From assembly GCF_000471905.2 (NCBI RefSeq), contig NW_006497557.1, forward strand, positions 2,531,380 through 2,595,379: 64,000 nt of DNA, in the 5' to 3' direction. This document shows positions 21,216-32,568 of this stretch, piece after piece. The first letter of the stretch is position 1; each line of letters begins with the position of its first letter. This stretch comes from Amborella trichopoda (taxonomy: Eukaryota > Streptophyta > Magnoliopsida > Amborellales > Amborellaceae). Made by a program: the position numbers and the translations under genes. The notes under the pieces were generated by a model. It saw only the letters and a program-made list of their open reading frames with translations, did no database searches and was not told the origin of the DNA.

Positions 21216-21909
21216 GACCAGAGGACAAGTCAAGCACTGTCACGGTAGTCTCGTCGTTGAGCAGTATTGTTGTCGTGCCAATCTAAGTTATCGTGCTCAT
21301 CTTACTATCATGTCGAACTTACCGTTGTGCCAAGCTGGTTGGTGTTGATGTTCTGTTGTCGAGTAATATTGTCGTCGTGCCGATCCGCGTTACCGTGCCT
21401 GTCGTGCTACCACGTCAAGTAATTCTTCATGTTAATGTAGCCACTGTGATAGACTATCCACCCGATCAAATGTCTCTTTCTTTTCTTTTATTCTCTCTTC
21501 TTCCTTCCCTCAACCCTCATCTCATCATTTCTTCTCTTTTCTCCTTTGATTGTATATGCCTGTGTGCAATCACCCAAAGATAAGGTGGGGTCCATTGGTC
21601 CCTTAACCATGTGCATGTGATCACAGAAACAGGGAATACAGGTCAAGGGAGGCAATTCTGAATCAGGTGTACAACTGGGGGGCTTTTTGACGTGATCTAA
21701 GAGGGTGCCCATGACGTCTATTCATCGTCTATTCATCGTCGTCTAAGAGAGAATAACAAATTCATCTGTCATTGGTTGGTATATCTACCCTTGTTCTTGA
21801 GCAAGGTTCCCGAGAGAGCGATCTCAAGTCTCGAGGTGCCTTTGAAACTCGAGACACGTGTCACCAGATCATTTAGATCCGGTGGCAAGATCGAGGCACC
21901 TAACCAACT

Positions 21910-21928
21910 TGGCGACTCCACTAGGGAC
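21910..21928 (+). promoter_or_regulatory. primer binding site, tRNA-Arg type (best copy)
   Basis: TGGCGACTCCACTAGGGAC lies three bases after the LTR end (CCTAACCA, then ACT). The first twelve bases are the expected complement of CCA plus the acceptor stem of a plant tRNA-Arg. Confidence 0.85.
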
Positions 21929-22221
21929 TTACTACCCCTTCGTCGGATCGTACTTGTTTGGCTAGTTTCTCCATTGTTTTTTTGTTTTAACACACCACAT
22001 GGCTTTCAGGTTCCTTAACCTATTCATCTGGATCGGGGATTTTCTCATCCTTGCATTCCGGAGCTTTCCCTGGGAACAAGTTCCTCAAACTTCATTCCCA
22101 ATTTTTGTTTTGAGCAAAGAACCAGTGTCTAGCTCTCAACTCTGAACTTGGATAAGCGTGAGGAAGGACTTAAAGGTCCCTAACTCCCCATCTTCTTGCC
22201 CTGGTTGAACTTCCTCCAAGG
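21929..22221 (+). other. leader of the LTR 2 element, cut by LTR C
   Basis: The text matches 8,034-8,320 up to CCTCCAAGG, where a - strand LTR end (TGGTTAGGTGCC) begins at 22,222. In element 1 the leader continues past GCCAAGG into the gag region, so this one is interrupted. Confidence 0.7.
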
Positions 22222-22579
22222 TGGTTAGGTGCCTCAATCTCACCCTTCGAGTCGGGTTGACCTGATGGCATGGTTCCAGGTTTCAGATGGACCCAAGACC
22301 TGAGATCGCTCTCTCGGGAACCACCTAAAGAAGACGTGGACAGGAGTACCAACCGATGAGAAAAGAATTAAGGTCGTGAGGCAGGAATTACCTCACGTGG
22401 GTCCGTGACGCACTCGGGCTGGCTCGCCTGGGTGCCCACATAGATCACGTTGGAAAGCACCCTGGCCTATGGCTGGTTTGGAATCACCTCCCTTGACCTA
22501 TTTTCTCCTTTCTTGCAAAGATACACACACGCATTAAAAATACAGACAAGTGGGGCATAAGTCCCCACCTTAATATCAA

Positions 22580-22940
22580 ATGAGCGCACATGTGATGGAA
22601 AATAAGACAAAAGATAAAACAGATAAATAAAATAAGACTAGAAAAATGGAATTAAATAAATTAAACTAAGAAGAAGTGAGTGAGATAAATCAAATGAAGT
22701 GGAGTAAAAATAAATAAAAGGGATGGAAGAAAATAAGATGAGATGATTAGAATGAAGTAGCTAAATAAAATGAGTAACTAAACTAAAATGAGTAAAATAA
22801 GATAACAAAATCAACAATGAAATAAATAAAAAAAAATAAGGGAAAATAGTGTTAAGATATTGGGTTTTTTAAATGGAGTGAGAGGAAGAAAGAGGGTATG
22901 GAATAAATAATATATAAAAAAAAAAATATTGCTTAAGAGA
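22580..22940. repeat. A-rich simple-sequence tract in LTR C
   Basis: The stretch consists of AATAAATAAAATAAG-type words with no periodic unit longer than a few bases. Confidence 0.7.
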
Positions 22941-23924
22941 CTGAGAAGGTGACTTGAAGTTGGATAAAGTGAGGAGGAGCCAACAAAATGAAGAGGGAGT
23001 TAACGAAGAACGAAAACTGACAAAATTAAAAAGTACAGGAAATGTTCCATTTTATGGGTTTTTTTTTTTAGAGAGAAAACAAAGTGAAGGGGTGAGGAGT
23101 TGCAGAGGACCATGAAAGGGGCAAAAGTGGTGGAGAACAACGATTGTACGATAGAGTGAAAGAAGGTGGGGCGAAAACAGCAGAGATAATGTGAGATGGA
23201 TGGTGGCCACGGATAGCTGGGAACATGGGATGATGGTGGTGAACAGAACAGAAGGACAAGGAAAGATGGAGGTTGCGAAATTGGCAGCGAAGGTGACAGA
23301 AATAGAGCAACAGTGGTAGTGGAAGAGAGAGGCGAAGAAGAGAGGTGCAATGGGCTGAAGTTGCAGTAGTAAGGTGGCTGCGATTGAAGGTTGTTGCTGA
23401 TTGGTAAGAAAGACATGGCCTGTTGGAGTTGCAGGGGAGAGTGGCAAAGGAAAGGGGAGAGTTGAAGAGAGTTGAACGAGGGATGATGGGAAGGTTGTGA
23501 TAGAGTGAGGTAGCGATGGTGCTGCCTGCTGATGGTAATGGTTGAAGGATAGAGACAGCAGAAAGCTGAGAGAAGTTGTGGTGGTGGATTGGAGCAGAGG
23601 TTGTGAGTAGCAAGGTAGAAAGAATGGGTGGCAGGGTTGAAGATTCAAGAGAGGTGGAGATGATGCAAGAGAGGCGGAGATTGGCTGTTGCGTAGTGGTC
23701 AAAATTGAGAGGGAGGCGAAGAGAGAGGAAGGAAGAAGGAGGCAACTGCTGCCTGGTGAGTGGGGACAGAGGTGGTGGCTGCCAGCTAGAGGAAAAGGTT
23801 GAGGGACGAAAGAGAGGCGAGGGTAGTAGGCGCCAGTGAAAGTGAGGCCGTGAGATAGTGGCTGCCGACGAGAGACCTCAGTCACGCACGACAATGGGGG
23901 AGGTTCACACATGGTGCTGGGTGA

Positions 23925-24110
23925 AGGGTGAGTTGCACACGGTGATAGATGGTGGCTTGCACACACGGCGATAGGTGGTGGCTTGCACACACGATGATAA
24001 GTGAGATGGGTGTTCATGGCAATAGGGTAGGATAGGTCGCACACAAAAATAGAGTAGGATAGGTCGCACACGACGATAGGTAAGAATAGGTCTCACGCAA
24101 CAATTGGTAA
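23925..24110 (-). repeat. short tandem repeats in LTR C
   Basis: Units of about 25-33 bases hold GCACACGGCGATAGG or GTCGCACACGACGATAGG, with GTGGCTT or AGGATAG between them. They occupy the place of the hairpin minisatellites of the other LTRs. Confidence 0.65.
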
Positions 24111-24675
24111 GGAAAGGCTCACAGATTCAAAGGTAATCTCGTGGGGCCACAGAACGTGAGAGGGAGGAAGTCACCACAAGGGTGAACCAAAGAAAGGGAG
24201 CTGTGAAGGAGTACAGAAAAGGAAGACAAAAGGGAAACGGATGTGAGGGACTACCAGAAAAAGAAGGGGCAGGTGAGCCCGAGGGTGAACTGAAAAAAAT
24301 GATCATGCATGAGATGAAAGGAAAAAAAAAAGGGGAAATCATGGTCATGTGCGACCACAAGGAAGGAGAGGTTGTGACCATGAGGGACCACAGGGAGGAT
24401 AGAAGAGAGAGATCGTGGTTAAGCGAGACCACAAGAGGAAAAGAGAAAAAGAGAATGAGAAAAAGTGAAACATAGATGGCGATGGGGTTCCACCGTTGGT
24501 GGAAAGGTAGAGATAAAGAGAGAGAGAGAAAGAGAAGAGAGAGAAGAGATAAACCCAAGGTTACCGACCCAAAAGTTTCTCTCTCCTTCCTCTCTCTCTC
24601 AAGATGTGACCCAATAATGAAAAAGGATGAAAATTTTATTAAGCAAAGTCGGGTCCTTGTACAATGATATAACGC

Positions 24676-24688
24676 GATATATATAATC
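24676..24688 (-). promoter_or_regulatory. TATA-like box of LTR C
   Basis: The reverse strand reads GATTATATATATC just after GGGCAAAAG. This is the position of TATATAAA in LTR A (57,208-57,215) and LTR B (38,391-38,398). Confidence 0.5.
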
Positions 24689-24854
24689 TTTTGCCCAAAC
24701 ATGCGTGGATTGATCAAAAGTAACCCTAATAACTGAAAATTAAGATTTAATTGATTAAAAGAAATTGTAAGCATAACTGTAAAATGACAGATTTGTCCCT
24801 TCCTAACAATTGGGAAAAATCCAAAACAGTCCCTACTGCTGCCCTAAAACGTAC

Positions 24855-24874
24855 NNNNNNNNNNNNNNNNNNNN
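24855..24874. other. assembly gap (20 N)
   Basis: Twenty N. It falls inside LTR C and abuts a tandem repeat on the right, so the true distance is unknown. Confidence 0.99.
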
Positions 24875-25008
24875 TCCATTCACATATAATATAAGCATCA
24901 TGATACCATCATTCACACAGTAGATATCCATTCACATATAACATAAGCATCATGATACCATCCTTCACATAGTAGGTATCCATTCACATATAGCATAAGA
25001 ATTATTAA
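24875..25008 (+). repeat. 52-bp tandem repeat, about 2.5 copies, at gap edge
   Basis: TCCATTCACATATA starts at 24,875, 24,927 and 24,979, an exact 52-base step, with AAGCATCATGATACCATC inside. The array may extend into the gap. Confidence 0.9.
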
Positions 25009-26404
25009 AATCATGCAATTCATATCGCAATAGGGCATTCATCATAATCATGCTTCCATGTCATAGCAAAGCATAACTTCATTATTATGCATGTGTACGT
25101 GCGCTCACAATTGGGGTCCTAACTTTTGGATTGTTTAGAGTTTAAAGATGGTTCCAAAATCAATTTCGTACCAAACACACCTATCCCTCGCTTGGGAGTG
25201 GTTTAAAGACAACAGGATTTCGTTTGGCCTCTTAAAGGTTCAAGGAAATGAGGGTTAACTAACTACCCCTGTTGTGTATAGTGGACAACAATGTACCCTG
25301 CTTCAAATCATTATAACATTCAAATCGTAAGGTAACTTGTGATGGGTACAAAATAAACGTTTAAGCCAAGATGTATATCTTTCTAAAAAACAAAATTTTA
25401 AAGTATTTGGATTCCATTTGGTGGTTCAAAATTCGTGCCAAACAAGGTGATAGTTTTGATTTTCATCAATACTACCCATAGTGACATACCTTCATAAAGC
25501 AAGGTCTAACTTTCAATCTAGGAAGATTTTCAAAATATTTTCCTCATGAAACTTTTAGCCCATTCAAAGATCTTTCTAATGGCCATCGTTTGCATAAAAA
25601 TAAACTTTGTTTGGCTAGCTAAAATCAGTAACCACAGTGGTATAAATGAAAAATCTAGGAAAACAGCCAATAATGATATACCTTCCTATTTTGAAACATA
25701 ACTTCATTTTTGTAAATAATTTCATAAATAGGTAAAAACAAAAATTTTACTAGACTCGTATATCTTTCCAATTGGGGTATTTTGGGATCAATCCGACCCC
25801 ACTTTTCTTTTCAAAAGCCTCTTATAAGAACATGCAAACTTGTGGTATTTCACAATGGCATACACCATGTCTCAAGCATACATTCCATGTTCTTCATTTC
25901 ATGGTTAGGCACATGATAACAACCATTCTCTCACAATGTAAACATACACACAATCATGCTTAGCATGCATTTCTTACATAATCTAAGAATCATGCATTCT
26001 TTCTTAACATTCACCATTATCATAGAACTAGAGCCTCAATTTCTATATAAAAATATTTTCTTACATCACATACACTTTCATTCTCATTTTACATGCATAA
26101 ATTCCATGAATCCTTACGACTATCATGCAATGGTGATGGATCCACTTACCTAAACAATAATGGTGTCTTCTCCACTCCTTTCCTCATAGCTATCACCCGC
26201 CCAACAGTGCCTGCCCACCAACAGTCACTCCTACCCCACCTTGTGTCTTAGAGAGAGAGAGAGAGAGATGAAGTAAGAATATGTGGCACAGGTGAGGATG
26301 GAGGCTTAAGTAATCTTGGGTTGAGGTGGCTAGCCAAGTGTCTCCAAAACACTGGAAATTCTAGACATGTGGCACTCAATCAGCATACATATAACTAGGG
26401 TTGT
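25009..26404. other. AT-rich stretch without recognised gene
   Basis: No reading frame above about 65 codons and no known motif. A (GA)n run occurs near 26,250-26,270. It lies between the gap and the promoter of the plant-mobile-domain unit and could be the 3' end of the enclosing element or unrelated sequence. Confidence 0.5.
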
Positions 26405-26600
26405 ATTTGGAAACACACCTGACGCTGAGTCAACTAGTGCTAGGGTTGTTTGGAAATTCACCCGGCGTTGAGTCAACCGATGCTGGAGGTGGATTTGAAA
26501 ACACGCCCTGTGCTAAGTCAACTGGCGCTAGAGTTGTTTTGGAATTTTACTTGGTGTTGTGTCAATGCTGGGGATGGATTGATGAGAGTTAACTTGGACC
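26405..26600 (+). repeat. imperfect repeats upstream of antisense promoter
   Basis: GGCGTTGAGTCAACCGATGC-like segments recur at about 45-60 bases (near 26,412, 26,462, 26,510). Each has a TTGA-G-TCAA core inversion. They are 100-290 bases upstream of the TATA box at 26,697. Confidence 0.55.
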
Positions 26601-26696
26601 TTGTGTCAAAGCCCGACTCGGATCATTGTCGCTTGACTTCCCTTGGACGCATTTGGTGTTTCGAGTTCATGAAGGGCTTTTGAAGGTAGTGTAGTC

Positions 26697-26704
26697 TATA
26701 TAAG
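26697..26704 (+). promoter_or_regulatory. TATA box of the plant-mobile-domain unit
   Basis: TATATAAG is followed by a T-rich block, CACCAAGGGTAAA and a GGTGAG splice-donor-like site at 26,931. Element A has the same order after its box at 45,703 (ending in CGGTGAG at 46,125), which supports a common promoter. Confidence 0.6.
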
Positions 26705-27439
26705 GGGGGATTTTTTGTCCTTATTTTTCACCAAGGGTAAAAAAAAAACTTAAGCACAAGTTTTCTTTAACTGTGAGGGGAGAGCGCTCTTTTGAAGTTT
26801 TCGACGAGTAGTGGGACTTCAACAATAGTCTCCATGGGGAAGGTTCATTAACAGGCAGCAGGCTTCCAGTCAAGGGCCTTGCAGAGAAGCCCTATGTTGA
26901 ACAAACTTCGCCAAGAATTCGGTGAGTTTGCAGAGAAAGTAGCAGGGAAAGGAGAGATTTTCGAGAATCTTTTCGAGAATCAGAGGAGGCTTTGATGATC
27001 ATTTTTCTTTTGGGAAGAGGCAGGAAACACAGCAGCAAGTATTTTCGCACGTCCTGAGAACATTTCGAGCATCTTTAAGGCATTTCCTAGCAGTTGTGGA
27101 AGTTTTCTGGCACTTTCGTTGTGTCACAGAGGTTTTTGGAGACTCAGGGGGAGTCTGCAGAAGCCTTGAGCATGATCCTGGTGAAGTCTAGGCCAAAAAA
27201 ATAGGCGGGAAGGTTTTCCAGTGAGTTTTCGATCGCGTGAGAGCAATTCTGGTGGAAGACAAACGGCCATAGGAGGTGAACTGTACAGCTGAAGGAGGCA
27301 TGATGACGGTTGGTCTTCGTCCCGAAAAGTGTATGGTTATCAGTAACATGTGTGTGAGGTGGTGCCGAGGGACGTGGTGACGACTGTCAGTCGGCACGAC
27401 TGATTTTGAGGTGTCACGTCTAGGATTAGTGGCACGTGT

Positions 27440-27735
27440 GAGAGATTCACTTTCAACCGGTGCTTGCCTTAGACAAGCTCAACCAGCGCTGGGGTGTTGG
27501 CATTCAACAGATGCTGAGTGCTGAAAGACTTAACCGTCGCTAGTTGTCGGCATTCAACCGGCTCTGGGTATTGAGAAGCTCAACCGACGCTGAGTGTTTG
27601 ACAAACTTACTCGACGCTAATCGTCAATACGCAATCTGCGCTTAGCAATGAGAATTTCACTCGGCGCTAAGTGTTTTGAGAGGATCAGCCGGCGCTAAGT
27701 GTTTGGACAAACTCAACCGGCGTTGTTCCAATGCC
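27440..27735 (+). repeat. tandem repeats in the 5' region of the plant-mobile-domain unit
   Basis: About seven segments near 35-40 bases carry CAACCGGCGCTGAGTGTT-type text. They lie between the TATA box and the first coding segment. Confidence 0.7.
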
Positions 27736-27772
27736 TTGCAACTTTTGGGAGTGAACCACTCACTCCTTTATA

Positions 27773-30700
27773 ATGGCTGGTTCCTCTTACCAAATCCTCG
27801 AAGTGAAAAGGCTCCCCAAGGAAGGGGAAATCGACACCGTGACTTTACGAGTGCAATTTTATCAAGAGGTGAACCCATTTGGCTGACCAAGCCGGTGTGT
27901 GAATCCGAGTGACCTCTTAGTGTCACTTTCATTACTGACCCCATATGCTTTGAAGTGCAAGAGGGCAATGATGATAATGTTTGTATTGAAGAAAGGATGG
28001 TACTTCTTCACTATATACATCGAAACATAGCTTCCGAGGAGAACTTGACCACCTTGAGTAAGCGAATGGTCCAGGCGATGGGATTACTGAGGTGGTCGGT
28101 AAAAGGCCTCCGGATTCAGGGAGAGCACCAATACCTGAAGGGATACGCTTCCTGGACTGTCAAGGTATTGGCTTCGTATGGAAGTGCTCTTGAGCGTGCT
28201 TTGCTATTAGCTGTGGTCCAGTATTCGTGCAGCTACTACGATCGTTGCTCTAATACAATAAAGGTATTGCTGGAGACTTGGAGCCATGTGAGCAATACCT
28301 GGCTTCTTAGTCATGGCGAAGTGGGAATCTCTTTGCTAGATCTTCACTTTATTAGAGGTCTCCTGATGCTCGGAGCTATGTATGACGAGTTTGTGCCCTC
28401 AAACTCAGTCATCTTTGGCGGTGTTCACTTGGGGGATGAAGAGCCGTCGACCAACCTTCCCAAAATCTTTGAGGCATACAAGTCAATTGTCGGCCGATCT
28501 AGCAACGGTAGGGTCACCTTTACAGACTGGCTGCAATTCTTTTGCGTGGATTATCCTGAGGATGGTCAGGGTACTCTAAGCAGGAAAGCGAAGGAAGCTG
28601 CAACAGAGACGCCTCCTTTATATCAACTCGAGGCTAATGATGACCGTGTCTTCTTGACAGCCTACCTGGCCTTATTCTTGTGCAAATTCGTGCTTCCTGA
28701 ATAGAGGAATGACATTTTCCTAGGGGTACTACATGTGGCGTGTGACATGGCCAGAGGGTATGAGTATGCCCTTGCTCAGCCAGTCCTGTGCAACATATAC
28801 CATGGCTTGGGGGCCATCTCTCATGGAAACGCCTATAAGGGCAAAGAGGGAAGGAATGACCTCATAGCAGGAGAAGCTTTTCCTGGGACTTTAAAACCCT
28901 AGTCCTTGTGCATTACGTGTACAGCTGGCTAGGGGCTTATTTCCTTGACACCTATGTCACACATCAGTGCTCAAGAAATAAGTTGTGGCCCTTCTTGATG
29001 GAGATAGCAAACTCGAGGGCTATCTTCCATACCCCACGGAACACTCAGGGTCTATTTGGAAATGATTCTTTAAGCCTGAGGAAAGTCCCTCTTCCGTTTG
29101 GGAATTTCACCGACCGTGCTTTCATCAATGAGTTGAGGAAGGAGCTAGGCGGTGCCCCAACAATGATTAAGGAACTCATATTTATGCTGAGCATTAGAGG
29201 GGGAGTCATACCTTATTGGACTCCACATAGTGCTCGACTAGAGGGATATTTCCCCCACTGCTTCGCCCGTCAGCACGGGCTTGACCAAACCTGCCCCTTC
29301 TCGGTATTCAGCGAGAAGCACCGGAGTAAGGTGTATAAGGGAGGGTGGAGGAGCTTGGAACGTTTCGGGAGTGTTGGCTACCGGAACATATACGAACTGC
29401 ATGGTCCATGTGTCTTGAAATGACAGAGACCAACAAATATGTGCTACCACACTTCAGTAGGAGAGTCCGAACAATCAAGGCATATGCGAACTGGTGGAGA
29501 ATCACCAGTAAGGGCTACTGAGAGAAGGATCACCCTTGGAAAGGAGTGAATGGAAACTGGCACAAGGACACCCAGCAAAGGAGGCTGGCGAATGCTCCTG
29601 CTTCTGGTGAGGTATTCATCTTGGACTATCCCTCCAACTGGCAGAGTTTAGGGCTTCCATGCGAGATAGTAGTTGACGAGGCCTCGCCAGAGTTCCTTAC
29701 GATGAAGATGATGACTGGGAGTGTCTTTGACAATCTAAGCTTGATCTTTGAATGGGATGAGGAGCAACAGGTCCGTGGTTATGAGAAGCACCCACCACAC
29801 GACCTGAATGCCCTAATCGGCAGCGATCCCCATAGCAAATTGGTTGGCGGGCCTCCTCAAAGGGGTGGATCTGAGGCTGCAGCTCCTACTCCGGTAGGGG
29901 GAAAGAAAAGAAAGTGTTCGACTACTATGGACACCCTGTAGCGCTTTCAGGTAGTTGGCCTACTCGAAGGAGGAAGAGCGATAAGCTTCTTGTGGTGTCA
30001 GAACTAGGAGGTAGCCTTTCCTCTTCTGATCTTTCATGAATTATTCTAGTATCCCTTTTTGGGCTTTCTAAACCATCTTCTGCTTCTACTAAAATGTTTT
30101 CTTTTTCTTCAGAAATCGAGGAAGTCGACTTCGAGAGCTCTGAGCCAATTGCCATTGCTTTTGATCGAGTGGGGACTCCGGATCTTTGGGAGAAGCCCTT
30201 GAGTCCAGGGGCATCTCCTGAGTCAGAGGCAGCTAGGATGGAGACTGACGAGGATGAACGCCCGAAGAAACTGCTCCAGATAGGGGCTCAAATGTTGATG
30301 TGGGCTACATGCATGAGGAGTTTAGTACCTCGACCAAGGCAGGGGTTACGGCTCAAGAAGAAGAGCCTGGAGTTGATGATGTGCCCGAGCACTAAGAGGT
30401 TGCTACTCCTATGGTCCCAAGTCATGAAGATGAGGGGGCTGAACTCTTTGTGGCCGAAGTTCTGACTATTGAAGGCGAGGGCCAAGTGGAGAAAGCCATT
30501 GTCAAGGGTGACTGGCGAAGGCCAAAGAGAAGGGGCAATTCCTGAACTTGGTGATACTGAGGTGATAGCTCAGGAGAGTGAAGAGCAAAGGGAACAGGTT
30601 CCTCTCCAGGCTGTTGAAATAGAAGCGGAAGTCTCGGTAAGAGAGGGTCAAGATAGCGAGGCTAGCCTCGAAGAACCTGTGCAGATTGAGATCTGGGCTG

Positions 30701-31384
30701 CCTATGAGCCTAACGGGCAAGAAGCTCTAAGCTTTGACCTTGTTTCAGAGGAACCAGTGGCTTAGATGACTATCACTTCAACAAGACCAGTCCTTGAGGT
30801 CGAGGTGTCTTCCGCAATGGTGGCCTCTACAGCACTGTTCAGGCCTATTTTTTGTGATGTTTCCAACAAGATTGAAGGCATGCTTAGAGTAGGCTTCCAG
30901 GGCTTGAGGGAGCTGTCTTTCAATGAGCTGGGAGTAGGTTTGGTCAGGCTGAGGGAGTTTGCTAGGACTAAATTGCTTTCTCTTTTTGATGCAACTCTAA
31001 ACGAGTTGGAGAACTGACTATTGGGAGTGCTGCATCGTGAGGAAGAAACCAGAAGGGTAACCTTCTTAGAAGAGTTAATCTTGCGCAGTCACGAGAAGAT
31101 AGAAGCTTGTATTGAGAAAAGGCCCTAATAGCTACCCACCAGTAGGACCTTAAGAAGGAGGCGCAAGGAAGATTCAAGAGAATGATTGAAGTTTAGAAGG
31201 CAATGCGAATACTGAAGGAAGAATTCATGGGCCTTGAGATGGAGATGGCTCAAAGGAAGGCCATGGAGGCCTTTTTGGTCACAAATTTGTCTGAACGCGA
31301 TAGCACAATTGAGTTGGAAACTGTGGTGATGACAGAAGCGACTCAAACAGTGGCGGAGCTGAAGGCACGTGTTCAAGGCACATA
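27773..31384 (+). pseudogene. plant mobile domain (PMD, aminotransferase-like) protein gene
   Basis: The frame 27,955-28,704 has WSHVSNTWLLSHGEVGIS, then LDLHFIRGLLMLGA: the W...NTF...GE.T.TL.D...L.GL signature of the plant mobile domain. It continues after a stop with HVACDMARGYEYALAQPVLC and, one frame over (28,908-29,423), with YSWLGAYF, GGVIPYW and RQHGLDQTCPFSVF. Next come YANWWRITSKGY and the frame 29,546-29,941. After a likely intron (30,011-30,112) an acidic region and a helical, coiled-coil-like tail follow (30,766-31,380). At least five stops or frameshifts make it a pseudogene. PMD proteins are host genes and also passengers of plant transposons. Here the gene is antisense to element B. 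The N-terminal start at 27,773 is inferred from the first sensible Met. Confidence 0.7.
30011..30112 (+). other. probable 102-bp intron in the PMD gene
   Basis: The donor is AG|GTAGCC after GTGTCAGAACTAGGAG. A T-rich tract ends in TTTTTCTTCAG|AAATCGAG. Sequence on both sides continues an acidic coding region, while the interval itself is T-rich with stops. Confidence 0.55.
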
Positions 31385-31494
31385 GACTTCTCCTGAAGCA
31401 CGCAACGATTAGATCAATAGGATGATTGATCGTTTCTGAGTATGTCATTCTCCCCCTCTCTTTTTTTAACACCTGTAAAATTTTTTATTGATGA

Positions 31495-31500
31495 ATAAAG
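31495..31500 (+). terminator. poly(A) signal of the PMD unit
   Basis: AATAAA lies 110 bases after the last coding segment, preceded by a T-rich run. It is 4.8 kb after the TATA box. Confidence 0.55.
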
Positions 31501-31758
31501 TGCTTCTCTTTTTGATTGATTTTTACGGCATGACTTCATTGTCTCTTTACTTTTGTTATGCTTTATGCGATTCTTTTGAATGCCCCATGAGACTAGTACC
31601 CTAGGCTTAGTTTAGCCCCATAATGGGCTGTCACAGCTTGGATAGCTTCGAAATACGGGTCGTTGTTTTTTCTCCTTTCAATATCTGATTGGCCAAAGGC
31701 TCATAGTTCATTTTCCTCATGATTTGGTGTGCCTGATTGTTATAATAATTTAGTCAGT
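31501..31758. other. unassigned sequence between PMD unit and element B
   Basis: No gene is visible. At 31,759 it joins the homologous block that also starts at 49,630. Confidence 0.5.
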
Positions 31759-32400
31759 AGGGGCTTCGGCCCCCATTAGTGGCGCGTTTACTTCAAGCTC
31801 ATCATAACTTTCAGTCTTTGCACGAACTCTTTGAGATACTTGGTAGCGATACGCATGACCTCCAATTTGTTCTAGAGGCTGCGGACTTCGGTTCTCAAGT
31901 TTGCTAGAGGATCTTGCCCTTGAGGGCAAGGAAGTTGCCCTTATCCAAACTTCTCTCCTGAGAGGCCGAGGAAAAGTAAAACTTTTGGCTGGACAACGGT
32001 CAGAGGAACATCCTCTAAACTTATAGCAACCGGATTTTGAAAGACTTTTTGTGGTGGTTAACAGGCTGCTTCACCTTTCAAGACTGCAAAGGGGATATGC
32101 AGGACTTTCTGATGATTCGGCACATACGTGATCCATGGAGCCGGGAATTATACCCCCATGGCTTGCTTGATCTCAGGAATGACTTCTGGTTCATTTTCTG
32201 GCCAAGGTAGCTCAAACCTGTGAGCAGAGGGTAAGAAATCATTTTCGAACAAAGAAGGAGTTTCTTGAGGGATGATAGTTTGGATGTTGGAAAGAAGACT
32301 AGTTAGGGGTAAAATTCTGCCCTGCCTTTCTTCTTCCTTGAACATGTTCACTAACGTCCTCCCAACATCCTCAACATCTTCATGAGACAAGGATTGTCGG
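31759..32400 (-). pseudogene. post-protease linker, element B
   Basis: The frame 32,390-32,148 reads SHEDVEDVGRTLVNMFKEEE, then IIPQETPSLFENDFLPSAH and PEVIPEIKQAMGV. Element A has the same text at 50,260-49,990. Nearer the left end EVMRIASKYLKEF matches A. Function is not recognised. The right edge at about 32,397 is the site where the protease segment is missing. Confidence 0.6.
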
Positions 32401-32568
32401 GTTTACCTCAATAGGTTCTACTTCGGCCTCGTACACTTCTTGGTCAGAGAGAGCTTGAACCAAAGTCATCTGGTAATCCTTTGAGAGCATGAAGGCGTCG
32501 TAGACATGGAGAAGGGTTGTGGAAACTTTTGTAGATGACCTATCACATCATATTTCACCTTCTCTTGA

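Larger units (their letters stand above)
19861..21906 (+). mobile_element. 5'-truncated LTR 2
   Basis: From the GA-rich start the text follows LTR 1 from about 5,827: a GGTATCCCTCGATGAAGGTACC-like block, CT-rich tracts, the hairpin array (20,500-20,890), a GTCTCGTCGT block and the conserved 3' block ending CACCTAACCA. U3 and the TATA box are missing because the left end joins an integrase fragment inside a GA repeat. Confidence 0.8.
22222..24854 (-). mobile_element. LTR C, - strand, divergent subfamily, ends at gap
   Basis: The left end is the reverse complement of the LTR terminus (CACCTAACCA) with the usual 200-base U5 block next to it. The right part (24,560-24,854) matches the U3/R part of LTR A, including GCCCAAACATG and AATTAAGATTTAATTG, with a TATA-like run at 24,676-24,688. 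The middle (22,540-24,480) is unlike the other LTRs. It is A/G-rich on the + strand, with AAATAAATAAAATAAG words and a short repeat array instead of the hairpin arrays. The outer U3 is lost in the gap at 24,855. Confidence 0.7.

Noticed and set aside
20555..21348. Frames of 220 and 167 codons
   Set aside because: They cover the hairpin array and CT tract of LTR 2; composition explains them.
23052..24071. A 339-codon open frame on the - strand, the longest without N
   Set aside because: It lies in a purine-biased, low-complexity part of LTR C, is almost only Ser, Pro, Leu, Thr and His, overlaps other open frames in the same strand, and shows no domain. The opening is explained by composition.
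24182..24667. Glu/Lys-rich + strand frames
   Set aside because: They lie on the antisense side of LTR C in GA-rich sequence; no domain.
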